DNA from: Aquicoccus porphyridii
GTDB lineage: Bacteria; Pseudomonadota; Alphaproteobacteria; Rhodobacterales; Rhodobacteraceae
Length of the DNA stretch: 64,000 nucleotides
Reading direction: 5' to 3'
NCBI RefSeq assembly: GCF_008369105.1
Contig: NZ_VINQ01000008.1
Location: 114,874 to 178,873, forward strand
Shown: one piece after another, positions 11,156 through 20,138 of the stretch
How positions within the stretch are numbered: position 1 is the stretch's first letter
Layout: the number at the start of each line of letters is the position of its first letter
The notes under the pieces: model-generated
What the model was told of the DNA's origin: nothing
Database searches by the model: none
Seen by the model: only the letters and a program-made list of their open reading frames with translations
Translations under genes and position numbers: made by a program

Positions 11156-12349
11156 ATGAGCGAGGTTTTCAAAGGCAGCTTCACCCAGCAGGAGCCGATT
11201 CCCGATGCCGGGATCGAGGCCGCCATCGAGGTGATGAAAAGCGGCCGGTTGCATCGCTACAACGTGGCGGGCGACGATCCGGGCGAAGCGGCGCTTCTCG
11301 AACGCGAATTCGCGCAGGCCATGGGTGCGAAATACTGTCTTGCCGTGGCCTCGGGGGGGTATGCGCTGGCCTGTGCGCTGCGCGCGGTGGGGGTGGAGCC
11401 GGGTGAGCCGGTGCTGACCAATGCCTTCACGCTGGCCCCCGTGCCGGGGGCGATCGCCAGTGTCGGCGCGGTGCCGGTTTTCGTCGGCGTGACCGAGGGG
11501 CTGGTGATCGACCTTGACGATCTGGCGGCCAAGGCGGGCGAGGCGCGGGTGCTGATGCTGAGCCATATGCGCGGGCACCTGGCCGACATGGACCGGCTTA
11601 TGGAGATCTGTGACGCCCATGGCATCACCGTGATCGAGGATTGCGCCCACACGATGGGCGCGCGCTGGCGTGGGCGGCTTTCGGGCCGGGACGGGTTGAT
11701 CGGGTGCTATTCGACCCAGACCTATAAACATCTCAATTCGGGCGAGGGCGGGTTCCTCATCACCGATGACGCGGAGATCGCGGCGCGGGCGGTCGTGCTG
11801 TCGGGGTCCTACATGCTCTATGGTCGCCATCTCGCCGCGCCCGAGGAGGCGGTGTTCGAGGCGGTGAAATACGACACGCCCAATGTTTCGGGGCGGATGG
11901 ACAATTTGCGCGCGGCGATCCTGCGCCCGCAGCTTGCCCGGCTCGACGCCCAATGCGCGGCATGGACGGCGCGTTACCGGGTGGTCGAGGAAGGGCTGCG
12001 CGGCGCGCCGGGGCTGACCGTGGTGGAACGGCCGGAAGAGGAGGAATTCGTCGGCTCCTCGATTCAGTTCCTGCTGCTCGACTGGGCCGAGGAGAAGATC
12101 AACGCGGTCCTGCGCCGCTGTGCCGCGCGGGGGGTGGAACTCAAGTGGTTCGGCGGGGCCGAGCCGGCGGGCTTTACCTCGCGCTATGACAGTTGGCGCT
12201 ACGCGCCCTCGATGCCGATGCCCGAAAGCGACCGCATCCTGAAATCCATCCTCGACATGCGCCTGCCGCTGACCTTCGGGTTCGACGATTGCGCGCTCAT
12301 CGCCCGGATCATCCGCGCCGAGGTGGGCGCGGTGTTCCAGGGCGAGTAA
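11156..12349 (+). CDS. DegT/DnrJ/EryC1/StrS-family PLP aminotransferase
   Basis: The product is about 397 residues. PLP-binding features of the family are present: EDCAHTMGA near 161-169 and the Schiff-base lysine (about K191) in QTYKHLNSGEGG, matching the family TKxxxxGEGG pattern. The family mostly transfers amino groups to nucleotide-linked keto-sugars, but some members act on other carbonyls. No sugar-nucleotide genes lie nearby, so the substrate is open. A GTG at 11138 would add six residues; neither start has a strong ribosome site. It is a single-gene unit followed by a cluster of hairpins. Confidence 0.85.
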   Translation: MSEVFKGSFTQQEPIPDAGIEAAIEVMKSGRLHRYNVAGDDPGEAALLEREFAQAMGAKYCLAVASGGYALACALRAVGVEPGEPVLTNAFTLAPVPGAIASVGAVPVFVGVTEGLVIDLDDLAAKAGEARVLMLSHMRGHLADMDRLMEICDAHGITVIEDCAHTMGARWRGRLSGRDGLIGCYSTQTYKHLNSGEGGFLITDDAEIAARAVVLSGSYMLYGRHLAAPEEAVFEAVKYDTPNVSGRMDNLRAAILRPQLARLDAQCAAWTARYRVVEEGLRGAPGLTVVERPEEEEFVGSSIQFLLLDWAEEKINAVLRRCAARGVELKWFGGAEPAGFTSRYDSWRYAPSMPMPESDRILKSILDMRLPLTFGFDDCALIARIIRAEVGAVFQGE

Positions 12350-12381
12350 AGGCGGCCCGGGTGCGAACCGGAAAGACGGGA

Positions 12382-12490
12382 GCGGGGGCCAGCCCCCGCA
12401 CCCCCGAGGTATTTGCGGTCAGATGAAGCCCAATTCCCCGATCTTCATCTGACCTGAAATACCTTGGGGGTCTGGGGGTGAAACCCCCAG
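12382..12490. terminator. three consecutive hairpins after the DegT gene, with a dispersed-repeat core
   Basis: Three perfect or near-perfect stem-loops follow one another: GCGGGGGC/GCCCCCGC at 12382-12399; a long one at 12401-12470 whose arms contain AGGTATTT and GTCAGATGAAG in inverted order around a 14-base loop; and CTGGGGGT/ACCCCCAG at 12472-12490. The middle hairpin carries the same GTATTT...AGATGAAG words as the repeats at 19237 and 42957. It probably ends transcription and insulates the liu operon. The gap 12350-12585 holds no gene. Confidence 0.65.
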
Positions 12491-12585
12491 GCGCCGGTTT
12501 TGTGCGGACCCATGGTTCAGGTTGATCCGAATCGGGGGATGGGGTAGGAAATGAACAACTGTTCAATAAACCGGAGGGCGGCCGC

Positions 12586-13749
12586 ATGTTCATGGGGTCA
12601 ATGAATTTCGATCTGGGCGAGGATGTGAACGCGCTGCGCGAGATGGTGCATCGCTGGGCGCAGGAGCGGATCAGGCCGATGGCGGGCGAGATCGACCGCA
12701 GCAACGAGTTTCCCAACGAATTGTGGCGCGAGTTCGGTGAATTGGGCCTGTTGGGTGTGACCACGCCCGAGGAATATGGCGGGGCGGAGATGAGCTATCT
12801 CGCCCATGTCGTCGCGGTCGAGGAGATCGCGCGGGCCTCGGCCTCGGTCAGCCTTTCCTATGGCGCGCATTCCAACCTCTGCGTCAACCAGATCCGCCGC
12901 AACGCCACCCATGAGCAGAAGCTGAAATTCCTGCCCAAGCTCATTTCGGGCGAGCATGTGGGCGCACTGGCGATGTCCGAATCCTCGGCCGGGTCGGACG
13001 TGGTGAGCATGAAGCTGCGTGCCGACAAGAAGAACGACCGCTATATCCTCAACGGCAACAAGTACTGGATCACCAACGGGCCGGATGCGGATGTGCTGGT
13101 GGTCTATGCCAAGACCGACATGGAGGCGGGCCCCAAGGGGATCACCGCCTTCATCGTGGAAAAGACCATGAAAGGGTTCTCGACCAGCCCGCATTTCGAC
13201 AAGCTGGGCATGCGCGGGTCGAACACCGCCGAGCTCATTTTCGACGATGTCGAAGTGCCGTTCGAGAACGTGCTGGGCGAAGAGGGCAAGGGCGTGGCGG
13301 TGCTGATGTCGGGTCTTGATTACGAGCGGGTGGTGCTGTCGGGCATCGGCACAGGCATCATGGCGGCCTGCATGGACGAGGTCATGCCCTACATGAAGGA
13401 GCGCCAGCAGTTCGGCCAGCCGATCGGGAATTTCCAGCTCATGCAGGGCAAGATCGCCGACATGTACACGGCGATGAATTCGGCCCGCGCCTATGTCTAC
13501 GAGGTGGCCAAGGCCTGTGACCGGGACGAGGTCACCCGGCAGGACGCGGCGGCCTGCGTGCTTTATGCCAGCGAGGAGGCGATGAAGGTCAGCCACCAAG
13601 CGGTGCAGGCCTTTGGCGGGGCCGGGTATCTTTCCGACAACCCGGTGGGCCGCATCTTCCGCGACGCCAAGCTGATGGAGATCGGCGCGGGGACGTCCGA
13701 GATTCGCCGGATGCTGGTGGGCCGCGAATTGATGGGGTTGATGGGGTAA
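12586..13749 (+). CDS. ivd: isovaleryl-CoA dehydrogenase
   Basis: Ivd oxidises isovaleryl-CoA to 3-methylcrotonyl-CoA in leucine degradation, passing electrons to ETF. The 387-residue acyl-CoA dehydrogenase has [10 protein letters not shown] and [10 protein letters not shown] flavin-site motifs. The diagnostic feature is a glutamate at about position 247 in [10 protein letters not shown], the site where isovaleryl-CoA dehydrogenases carry their catalytic base instead of the usual C-terminal position. The C-terminal AFGGAGYL and GTSEIRR blocks are also present. The start at 12586 has GGAGGG seven bases upstream. It opens the leucine operon, followed 49 bases later by mccB. Confidence 0.96.
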   Translation: MFMGSMNFDLGEDVNALREMVHRWAQERIRPMAGEIDRSNEFPNELWREFGELGLLGVTTPEEYGGAEMSYLAHVVAVEEIARASASVSLSYGAHSNLCVNQIRRNATHEQKLKFLPKLISGEHVGALAMSESSAGSDVVSMKLRADKKNDRYILNGNKYWITNGPDADVLVVYAKTDMEAGPKGITAFIVEKTMKGFSTSPHFDKLGMRGSNTAELIFDDVEVPFENVLGEEGKGVAVLMSGLDYERVVLSGIGTGIMAACMDEVMPYMKERQQFGQPIGNFQLMQGKIADMYTAMNSARAYVYEVAKACDRDEVTRQDAAACVLYASEEAMKVSHQAVQAFGGAGYLSDNPVGRIFRDAKLMEIGAGTSEIRRMLVGRELMGLMG

Positions 13750-13798
13750 GCGCGCTTCGCGCGACACCTAGACCGCTTGTTAAACCGGGGGAGTTCCC

Positions 13799-15403
13799 AT
13801 GAAACTGCAATCCCAGGCCATTCCGACGTCGGAGGCGTTCCAGACCAACCGCGACGGCCATCTCGAGGCCTTGCGCGTGGTGCGCGAGGCCGCCGAACTG
13901 GCCGCTGCGGGTGGTGGCGAGAAGGCGCGCGCGCGCCATGTGAGCCGGGGCAAGATGCCGCCGCGCGAGCGGGTGGCGGGGCTGCTCGATCCCGGCTCGC
14001 CCTTTCTTGAGATCGGTGCGACGGCGGCGCATGGCATGTATGGCGGGGCCGCGCCCGGTGCGGGGATGATCTGTGGCGTGGGGCAGGTGCATGGGCGTGA
14101 TGTCATGGTGCTGTGCAATGACGCCACGGTGAAGGGCGGCACCTATTACCCGATGACGGTGAAGAAACACCTGCGCGCGCAGGAGATCGCGGAGCAGAAC
14201 CAGTTGCCCTGTATCTATCTCGTGGATTCGGGCGGTGCGAACCTGCCGCAGCAGGACGAGGTGTTCCCCGACCGCGAGCATTTCGGGCGGATCTTCTACA
14301 ACCAGGCCAACATGAGCGCGAAGGGCATTCCCCAGATCGCGGTGGTGATGGGATCGTGCACGGCGGGCGGGGCTTATGTTCCGGCGATGTCGGACGTGTC
14401 GATCATCGTGAAGGAACAGGGCACGATCTTCCTTGCCGGGCCGCCCTTGGTGAAGGCGGCGACGGGCGAGGTGGTTTCGGCCGAGGATCTGGGCGGCGGC
14501 GACGTGCATACGCGGCTTTCGGGTGTGGCGGATTACCTCGCCGAGGATGACGCGCATGCGCTGGCATTGGCGCGGCGGGCGGTCTCGAACCTCGGCGCCG
14601 GGAACGCGCTTGGTGTGGAATTGCAATCGCCCGAAGAGCCCGCCTATGACCCCGAGGAGATCCTCGGGGTGGTGCCGGCCGACCTGCGCACGCCCTATGA
14701 CATCCGCGAGGTGATCGCGCGAGTCGTCGATGGCTCGCGTTTCGACGAGTTCAAGGCGCGGTTCGGCGAGACGCTGGTCTGCGGGTTCGCCCATGTGAAG
14801 GGCATGCCGGTGGGGATCGTGGCCAATAATGGCGTGCTCTTCTCCGAAAGCGCCGTGAAGGGCGCGCATTTCGTCGAGCTGTGCAGCCAGCGCAAGATCC
14901 CGCTGGTGTTCCTGCAGAACATCACCGGCTTCATGGTGGGGCGTCGCTATGAGAATGAAGGCATCGCCCGGCACGGGGCCAAGATGGTGACGGCGGTGGC
15001 CTGCACCTCGGTGCCCAAGATCACCATGCTGGTGGGCGGTTCCTTCGGGGCGGGCAATTACGGCATGGCGGGGCGCGCCTATTCCCCGCGGTTCCTGTGG
15101 ACGTGGCCCAACAGCCGGATTTCGGTCATGGGCGGTGAGCAGGCGGCGGGGGTTCTGGCCACCGTCAAGCGCGATGCGATGGAGCGTGCCGGCGAGGCGT
15201 GGTCGGCCGAGGCGGAGGTCGAGTTCAAGCGGCCCACGATCCAGATGTTCGAGGAGCAAAGCCACCCGCTCTATGCCTCTGCCCGGCTTTGGGATGACGG
15301 GGTGGTGGACCCGCGCAAGACCCGCGATGTTCTGGCGCTGTCGTTGCGTGCGGCGTTGAATGCACCGATCGAGGAGACGCGGTTCGGCGTCTTCCGGATG
15401 TGA
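13799..15403 (+). CDS. mccB: 3-methylcrotonyl-CoA carboxylase, carboxyltransferase (beta) subunit
   Basis: This 534-residue carboxyltransferase transfers CO2 from carboxybiotin on MccA to 3-methylcrotonyl-CoA, giving 3-methylglutaconyl-CoA. Family marks are [21 protein letters not shown], the oxyanion segment [29 protein letters not shown], and [20 protein letters not shown] toward the C-terminus, which together are characteristic of MccB rather than propionyl-CoA carboxylase. GGGGGAG precedes the ATG. The partner alpha subunit lies about 1.1 kb downstream beyond two small unrelated genes, an unusual gap for obligate partners. Confidence 0.96.
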   Translation: MKLQSQAIPTSEAFQTNRDGHLEALRVVREAAELAAAGGGEKARARHVSRGKMPPRERVAGLLDPGSPFLEIGATAAHGMYGGAAPGAGMICGVGQVHGRDVMVLCNDATVKGGTYYPMTVKKHLRAQEIAEQNQLPCIYLVDSGGANLPQQDEVFPDREHFGRIFYNQANMSAKGIPQIAVVMGSCTAGGAYVPAMSDVSIIVKEQGTIFLAGPPLVKAATGEVVSAEDLGGGDVHTRLSGVADYLAEDDAHALALARRAVSNLGAGNALGVELQSPEEPAYDPEEILGVVPADLRTPYDIREVIARVVDGSRFDEFKARFGETLVCGFAHVKGMPVGIVANNGVLFSESAVKGAHFVELCSQRKIPLVFLQNITGFMVGRRYENEGIARHGAKMVTAVACTSVPKITMLVGGSFGAGNYGMAGRAYSPRFLWTWPNSRISVMGGEQAAGVLATVKRDAMERAGEAWSAEAEVEFKRPTIQMFEEQSHPLYASARLWDDGVVDPRKTRDVLALSLRAALNAPIEETRFGVFRM

Positions 15404-15407
15404 CCTG

Positions 15408-15902
15408 ATGGGCGCGCGGCTGAAACCCGGCGAGATGCGGCGCGGCAAGCGCGACCGCGAGACCGGCATCGCCTGGGTCCAGGTCAGCCGCGAGGCGGCG
15501 CATGGGCATCCGCTGGGGCAGCTTGACTGGGTGATGTACCTGATCATCGGTTTTTTTCTTTTCGCCGGTCTGACGCGCGGCTGGATGGTGGCCGGGCAGG
15601 GCGCGGGTATGGCACTTGTCCTCGGGGTGGTGGCCTTGCCGCTGGTAACGGCGCTTTTGCTGTGGATGCGGGCGGCGTTGGCGCGGGTTCTGGTGGTGGG
15701 CACGGGGCTTTTCGCGCTCTTTGGCATCCTGTCGCGCGGGTTTGACGGCACGGCCGATGCGGGGCTGGCCGCGTCGCTTTGGGTGCTGGGCGAGTTGATC
15801 GCGATCCTCGCGATCACGGTCTACCTGTGGGAGGGCGACCGGCCCAACATGATCTATGCACATCGGTTTCGCAGTTACCGGGACGCGGAGGGCAAGGCGT
15901 GA
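15408..15902 (+). CDS. hypothetical inner-membrane protein within the leucine operon
   Basis: This 164-residue protein has a basic, soluble N-terminus of about 38 residues followed by four predicted membrane helices (starting near WVMYLIIGFFLFAGL, GMALVLGVVALPLV, VLVVGTGLFALFGIL and LGELIAILAITVYL). It ends in a short basic tail (HRFRSYRDAEGKA). I recognise no domain. Its ATG lies four bases after the mccB stop and its stop overlaps the next start, so it is co-expressed with mccB and the ASCH gene. A role in leucine use is suggested only by position. Confidence 0.75.
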   Translation: MGARLKPGEMRRGKRDRETGIAWVQVSREAAHGHPLGQLDWVMYLIIGFFLFAGLTRGWMVAGQGAGMALVLGVVALPLVTALLLWMRAALARVLVVGTGLFALFGILSRGFDGTADAGLAASLWVLGELIAILAITVYLWEGDRPNMIYAHRFRSYRDAEGKA

Positions 15903-16315
15903 ATCTTGATGCTGCCCTCGCTTGCTATCCGGGTGCGCAGAGGTTCCGGTTTGGCGACGGGCCGGTTCTGAATTCCGAGATTCTGGCGTTGGTTCTGGCG
16001 GGGCGCAAAAGCGTGACCTGTGATGCTGTGGCAGGATTTGAGGCGCGTGGCGAGACGCCGCCCGAACCGGGGCGTGTGGATATCGCTTGTGACTGGGAGT
16101 GGCGGCCAGTGTGTGCTGTTCGCACCATCGAGGTGATGCGGATGCCCTTCGAGGCGGTGTCCGAGGCGCTGGTGGCTGCGCAGGGTGAGTTTGCCGACCT
16201 TGAGGATTGGCGAAAGGGATATGAGGCCTATCTGGGCCGGACGGTCGGTTTCGTTTCCGGGATGGAGATGCTGCTGGAACGGTTCGAGGTAGTGGAGGCG
16301 TTTCGTTGCGATTGA
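15899..16315 (+). CDS. ASCH domain-containing protein
   Basis: The 138-residue protein shows the ASCH fold signature: a LAGRKSVTCDA segment (G-x-K-S/T near residue 35) and a C-terminal EFADLEDWRKGYEAYLG stretch like the ExG-D-SLxxWRxxH motif of the superfamily. ASCH domains are PUA-like and are thought to bind RNA or act on nucleosides; some are amidohydrolases of acetylated cytidine. The GTG start overlaps the preceding stop (GTGA), which decides the start. It is part of the mccB-membrane protein-ASCH string. Why it sits between mccB and mccA is unclear. Confidence 0.75.
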   Translation: MNLDAALACYPGAQRFRFGDGPVLNSEILALVLAGRKSVTCDAVAGFEARGETPPEPGRVDIACDWEWRPVCAVRTIEVMRMPFEAVSEALVAAQGEFADLEDWRKGYEAYLGRTVGFVSGMEMLLERFEVVEAFRCD

Positions 16316-16352
16316 TCCCCGATTCCGGGCCGCGCGCCCGCCCGACCCGCGC

Positions 16353-16431
16353 CGCCCGGGGGCACTGTGCCCGGGCGACGCGCAGGTGGTTGGGACAGGA
16401 TTTGAGTATTTTATCCAAGAAAGAACAGGGG
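16353..16431 (+). terminator. GC hairpin plus GAGTATTTT repeat after the ASCH gene
   Basis: A strong GC stem (CGCCCGGG with CCCGGGCG, about 16353-16377) is followed at 16404 by GAGTATTTTATCCAAGAAAG, a member of a repeat family that recurs at operon ends in this window. The 196-base gap 16316-16511 has no gene. If the hairpin terminates, mccA needs its own promoter or read-through. Confidence 0.5.
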
Positions 16432-16511
16432 TGCGGCATGATCGGGGTTTGGCGGGTGCCCGGTGGTGTGCGCGGAGGTGCCGCCCGGGGCGGTGGTGAA
16501 GGAGGCTGGAC

Positions 16512-18458
16512 ATGTTTGACAAGATCCTGATTGCGAACCGGGGCGAGATCGCGGTGCGGGTGGCGCGCTCGGCGCGGGCGCTGGGCTGCCGGGTGGTGGC
16601 GGTCTATTCCGATGCGGATGCGGGCGCGGCCCATGTCGCGGCGGCGGATGAGGCGGTGCATATCGGCGGCAACGCGCCCGCCGAGAGCTACTTGCGCGGT
16701 GAGCGGATCATCGAGGCGGCGCTGGAGACGGGGGCGCAGGCGATACATCCGGGCTATGGGTTCCTCAGCGAAAACCCCGATTTCGTGCGCGCGGTCGAGG
16801 CGGCGGGGCTCATCTTCATCGGGCCATCGGCGGAGGCGATCGACGCGATGGGCCTCAAGGACGCGGCCAAGGCGCTGATGGAAGAGGCGGGGGTGCCGGT
16901 GGTGCCGGGCTATCACGGTGCCAACCAGGACCCCGAGCATCTGGCAGGTGCGGCGGATGCGATCGGCTATCCGGTGCTGATCAAGGCCGTGGCGGGCGGT
17001 GGCGGCAAGGGGATGCGCCTTGTCGAGACGCCAAGGGAGTTCATGGATGCGCTCGCCAGTGCGCAGAGCGAGGCCAGAACCGCCTTTGGCAACGAGGCCG
17101 TGCTGATCGAGAAATTCGTGGAAAAGCCGCGCCATATCGAGGTGCAGGTCTTTGGCGACGGCACCAGCGCGGTGCATCTTTTCGAGCGCGACTGCTCGCT
17201 TCAGCGCCGTCACCAGAAGGTGATCGAGGAGGCCCCGGCACCGGGCATGACCGAAGCGATGCGCGCCGCCATGGGGCAGGCGGCGGTGCGCGCGGCCGAG
17301 GCGATCGGCTACAAGGGGGCGGGGACGGTCGAATTCATCGTTGACGGGAGCCACGGGCTTCGCCCGGACGGGTTCTGGTTCATGGAGATGAACACGCGCT
17401 TGCAGGTGGAACACCCGGTGACCGAGGCGATCACCGGCGTTGATCTCGTGGAATGGCAGTTGCGCGTGGCGGCGGGCGAGTCCCTGCCCGCGCGGCAGGA
17501 CGCGTTGCGCATCACCGGCCATGCCTTCGAGGCGCGGCTTTATGCCGAGGATGTGCCCAAGGGGTTCCTGCCCGCGACCGGAACGCTGTCGCATCTGCAC
17601 TTCCCCGAAAATGCCCGGGCCGATAGCGGGGTGCGGGCGGGCGATGCGATTTCGCCCTTCTATGACCCGATGATTGCCAAGCTGATCACCCATGGCGCCA
17701 CGCGCGAGATCGCGTTGAAGCGCATGGCGCAGGCGCTCTGCGAGACGCAGGTGGCCGGGACGGTGACGAACCTTGCCTTTCTCGGGGCGCTTTGCGCGCA
17801 TGAGGGGTTTGCCGCGGGCGATGTCGATACCGGGCTGATCGGGCGCGATCTTGAGCGGCTGATCGCGAGTGATGCCCCGGCGCCGCGCGTGGTGGCGCAG
17901 GCGGCGATGGTGGCGCTGGGCCTGATGGGCGCGCCGGATTGGGCGCGGGGGTTCGCGCTCTGGGCGCCTGCGCCGCGTCGTGTATTGCTGGCGCAGGGCG
18001 AGGCGGAGCAGGAGATTGCCGTGATCGTGGACGGGCCGGGGGCCGCGCGGATCAGGGTGGGCGAGGCCGAGGTCGAGGCCGAATGGCGTGATGGCTGGCG
18101 GTTCGACGGCAGGCCAGCCGCCCCCTGGGCCGCGGCCGAGGGGCAGATCACGGTGTTCGATGGCTATGGCCAGGGTTTCCGCGTGATCGACCCGCTGGAG
18201 CGTGCGGCGGCCACGGGGGCGGGGGTCGGTGTGATCGAGGCGCCGATGCCGGGGCTGGTCAAGGCGGTCTTTGCCGAGGCGGGACAGGCGGTGCAGGCGG
18301 GTGATCGGTTGGCCGTTCTGGAAGCGATGAAGATGGAACATGCGCTGCTTGCCCCGCGCGACGGGGTGGTGGCCGAGGTGCTGGTCGAGGCCGGGGCACA
18401 GGTCGAGGCCGGTGCGGCGTTGGTCCGGCTGGAGGAGGAAGAGGCGGCGGTGGCCTGA
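16512..18458 (+). CDS. mccA: 3-methylcrotonyl-CoA carboxylase, biotin-carrying (alpha) subunit
   Basis: The 648-residue protein fuses an N-terminal biotin carboxylase (residues about 1-445: KILIANRGEIAVR, AVAGGGGKGMRLV as ATP loop, EMNTRLQVEHPVTE) to a C-terminal biotin carrier domain with EAMKMEH, whose lysine (about K607) receives biotin. It carboxylates biotin using ATP and bicarbonate for the MccB partner in leucine degradation. The ATG at 16512 has GGAGG nearby. The context with ivd, mccB, HMG-CoA lyase and an enoyl-CoA hydratase separates it from acetyl- or propionyl-CoA carboxylases. BirA, encoded at 39722, is the likely biotinylating enzyme. Confidence 0.95.
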   Translation: MFDKILIANRGEIAVRVARSARALGCRVVAVYSDADAGAAHVAAADEAVHIGGNAPAESYLRGERIIEAALETGAQAIHPGYGFLSENPDFVRAVEAAGLIFIGPSAEAIDAMGLKDAAKALMEEAGVPVVPGYHGANQDPEHLAGAADAIGYPVLIKAVAGGGGKGMRLVETPREFMDALASAQSEARTAFGNEAVLIEKFVEKPRHIEVQVFGDGTSAVHLFERDCSLQRRHQKVIEEAPAPGMTEAMRAAMGQAAVRAAEAIGYKGAGTVEFIVDGSHGLRPDGFWFMEMNTRLQVEHPVTEAITGVDLVEWQLRVAAGESLPARQDALRITGHAFEARLYAEDVPKGFLPATGTLSHLHFPENARADSGVRAGDAISPFYDPMIAKLITHGATREIALKRMAQALCETQVAGTVTNLAFLGALCAHEGFAAGDVDTGLIGRDLERLIASDAPAPRVVAQAAMVALGLMGAPDWARGFALWAPAPRRVLLAQGEAEQEIAVIVDGPGAARIRVGEAEVEAEWRDGWRFDGRPAAPWAAAEGQITVFDGYGQGFRVIDPLERAAATGAGVGVIEAPMPGLVKAVFAEAGQAVQAGDRLAVLEAMKMEHALLAPRDGVVAEVLVEAGAQVEAGAALVRLEEEEAAVA

Positions 18459-18473
18459 AGGGGCAACCGGGCG

Positions 18474-18494
18474 TCTTTCTTGGGAAAAATACTC
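18474..18494 (-). repeat. GAGTATTTTT repeat, inverted copy between mccA and the GST gene
   Basis: The minus strand reads GAGTATTTTTCCCAAGAAAG, the same core as at 16404, 39686, 48001 and 51504. Unlike the others, no minus-strand gene ends here, so it lies antisense within a plus-strand operon. Confidence 0.6.
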
Positions 18495-18545
18495 ATGGCG
18501 CGCGGCTGCGCGAAGGCGCGGGATCGAGGCGAAGAGGAGCGGATC

Positions 18546-19214
18546 ATGCAAGAGCCGATCAGATTGCACAGCGTGGCGGGCAGCCGGTCGTTCCGGGTGC
18601 TGTGGCTGCTTTACGAGATGGGGCTGGAGCCGGAGGTGATCAGTTACGATCTCGCCAAGGGCGAGTTGCGCAAGCCCGATTTCCAGGGGCTGAGCCCGGC
18701 GGGGCGGGTGCCGGTTCTGGAGATCGACGGGCAGGTTTTGTTCGAGAGCGGGGCGATTACCGAATACCTGTGCGAAACGCGGTCCGAAAAGGGGCTTGCG
18801 CCGATGCCGGGCGAGGATGAGCGGGCGCAATATCTCACATGGTTGCACTATGCCGAGACCATTGGCGTGCTGATCCAGAACCTCAACCTGCAACAGGTGT
18901 TCCTGCCCGATCCGGCGATGCGTTCGCCCACGGTGATCGGGATCGAGGTCAAGCGGCTGGCGGTCTCGCTCAAGCCGTTGGAGCGGATTCTGGCGGAGCA
19001 GGACTTCCTGCTCAGGCGCGGGTTTTCGGCCGCCGACACGATGATGGGGTTCACGCTGGAAAGCGCGCGGCATTACGTGCGATTCGACCGGTTTCCGAAG
19101 CTTTCGGACTACAAGGCGCGGATCGAGGCGCGTCCGGCCTATCAGCGGGCGCTGGAGGCCGAGGGGTTGCAGCAATTCTATGACCGGGAGTTCTATGAGG
19201 TGCCCGAGGGCTGA
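18546..19214 (+). CDS. glutathione S-transferase family protein
   Basis: The 222-residue product has a thioredoxin-like N-terminal domain (SRSFRVLWLLYEMGLEPE near residues 12-29; SPAGRVPVLEIDG cis-proline segment near 52-64; FESGAITEYL glutathione-gamma-glutamyl contact) followed by an all-helical C-terminal domain. GSTs conjugate glutathione to electrophiles or isomerise CoA-derived intermediates. The start at 18546 follows AGAGGAG by five bases. It lies inside the leucine operon between mccA and HMG-CoA lyase, so it may detoxify reactive enoyl-CoA products. That link is inference from position. Confidence 0.85.
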   Translation: MQEPIRLHSVAGSRSFRVLWLLYEMGLEPEVISYDLAKGELRKPDFQGLSPAGRVPVLEIDGQVLFESGAITEYLCETRSEKGLAPMPGEDERAQYLTWLHYAETIGVLIQNLNLQQVFLPDPAMRSPTVIGIEVKRLAVSLKPLERILAEQDFLLRRGFSAADTMMGFTLESARHYVRFDRFPKLSDYKARIEARPAYQRALEAEGLQQFYDREFYEVPEG

Positions 19215-19229
19215 GCCGCGCGGTCGGAT

Positions 19230-19261
19230 GCCTCCGGCGGGAGTATTTTGGGCAAGATGAA
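19230..19261 (+). repeat. dispersed repeat (GCCTCCGGCGGGAGTATTTT...CAAGATGA) after the GST gene
   Basis: A short CTCC/GGAG hairpin leads into GAGTATTTT and then GGCAAGATGAAAGG, the shorter version of the repeat seen at 42957-42980. It lies between the GST stop and the HMG-CoA lyase start, with its end overlapping the leader of the next gene. Confidence 0.55.
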
Positions 19262-19274
19262 AGGCGGGGTTCAA

Positions 19275-20138
19275 ATGGTTGAACGCGTTGAGATTTTCGA
19301 GATGGGCCCGCGTGACGGGTTGCAGAATGAAAAGCGGCAGATCCCGACGGTGGAAAAGATCGCGCTGGTCGACTGCCTGAGCGGGGCGGGCTTTCGGCGG
19401 ATCGAGGTGGCGTCGTTCGTCAGCCCGAAATGGGTGCCGCAGATGGCCGATTCGGCGGATGTGCTGGCCGGGATCGTGCGCGCGCCGGGCGTGCGTTATG
19501 CGGCGCTGACGCCGAACCTGCGCGGATTCGAGGGGGCGGTGGCGGCGAAGGCCGACGAGGTGGCGATTTTCGGGTCGGCCTCGGAGGGGTTCAGCCGGGC
19601 CAATATCAACGCGAGCATTGCCGAAAGTCTTGAACGGTTCGGGCCGATCATGGCGGCGGCGCAGGAGCAAGGCATGCCGGTGCGGGGCTATATTTCCTGC
19701 GTTACCGACTGCCCCTATGATGGGAAAACCCCGCCCGGGGAGGTCGCCCGCGTGGCAGAAATCCTTTGGAACATGGGGGTTTACGAGATCAGCCTCGGCG
19801 ACACGATCGGGCAGGGCACGCCGGAAAGCATCGACGCGATGCTGGGCGCGGTGCTGGATGTGGTGCCGGCCGGGAAGCTGGCCGGGCATTACCACGATAC
19901 CGCCGGGCGGGCGCTGGAGAATATCGAGGTGTCGCTGGCGCGGGGGGTGCGGGTGTTCGATGCCGCGGTGGGCGGATTGGGCGGATGCCCCTATGCGCCG
20001 GGGGCGGCGGGGAACGTGGCGACGGAAGCCGTGCATGACCGGTTGGTGGCATTGGGATACGAGACGGGGCTGGATCGGGCAGCCCTTGAAGAGGCGGCCG
20101 GAATGGCGAAGCAGATGAGGGTTGAACGCGATGTATGA
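19275..20138 (+). CDS. mvaB: hydroxymethylglutaryl-CoA lyase
   Basis: The enzyme cleaves HMG-CoA to acetoacetate and acetyl-CoA, the last step of leucine degradation. The 287-residue TIM-barrel protein has the N-terminal GPRDGLQNE (metal-binding aspartate), CVTDCPYDG, the HYHDT metal-histidine motif, and the loop with the catalytic cysteine, GGLGGCPYAPGAAGN. The start at 19275 gives MVERVEIFEMGPRDG; an earlier ATG at 19248 sits inside the repeat. The stop overlaps the start of the next gene by eight bases, indicating coupling to the hydratase. Confidence 0.96.
   Translation: MVERVEIFEMGPRDGLQNEKRQIPTVEKIALVDCLSGAGFRRIEVASFVSPKWVPQMADSADVLAGIVRAPGVRYAALTPNLRGFEGAVAAKADEVAIFGSASEGFSRANINASIAESLERFGPIMAAAQEQGMPVRGYISCVTDCPYDGKTPPGEVARVAEILWNMGVYEISLGDTIGQGTPESIDAMLGAVLDVVPAGKLAGHYHDTAGRALENIEVSLARGVRVFDAAVGGLGGCPYAPGAAGNVATEAVHDRLVALGYETGLDRAALEEAAGMAKQMRVERDV

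Noticed and set aside
13589..15817. A 742-codon minus-strand frame opposite mccB
   Set aside because: Antisense shadow of a conserved carboxyltransferase; no signature of its own.
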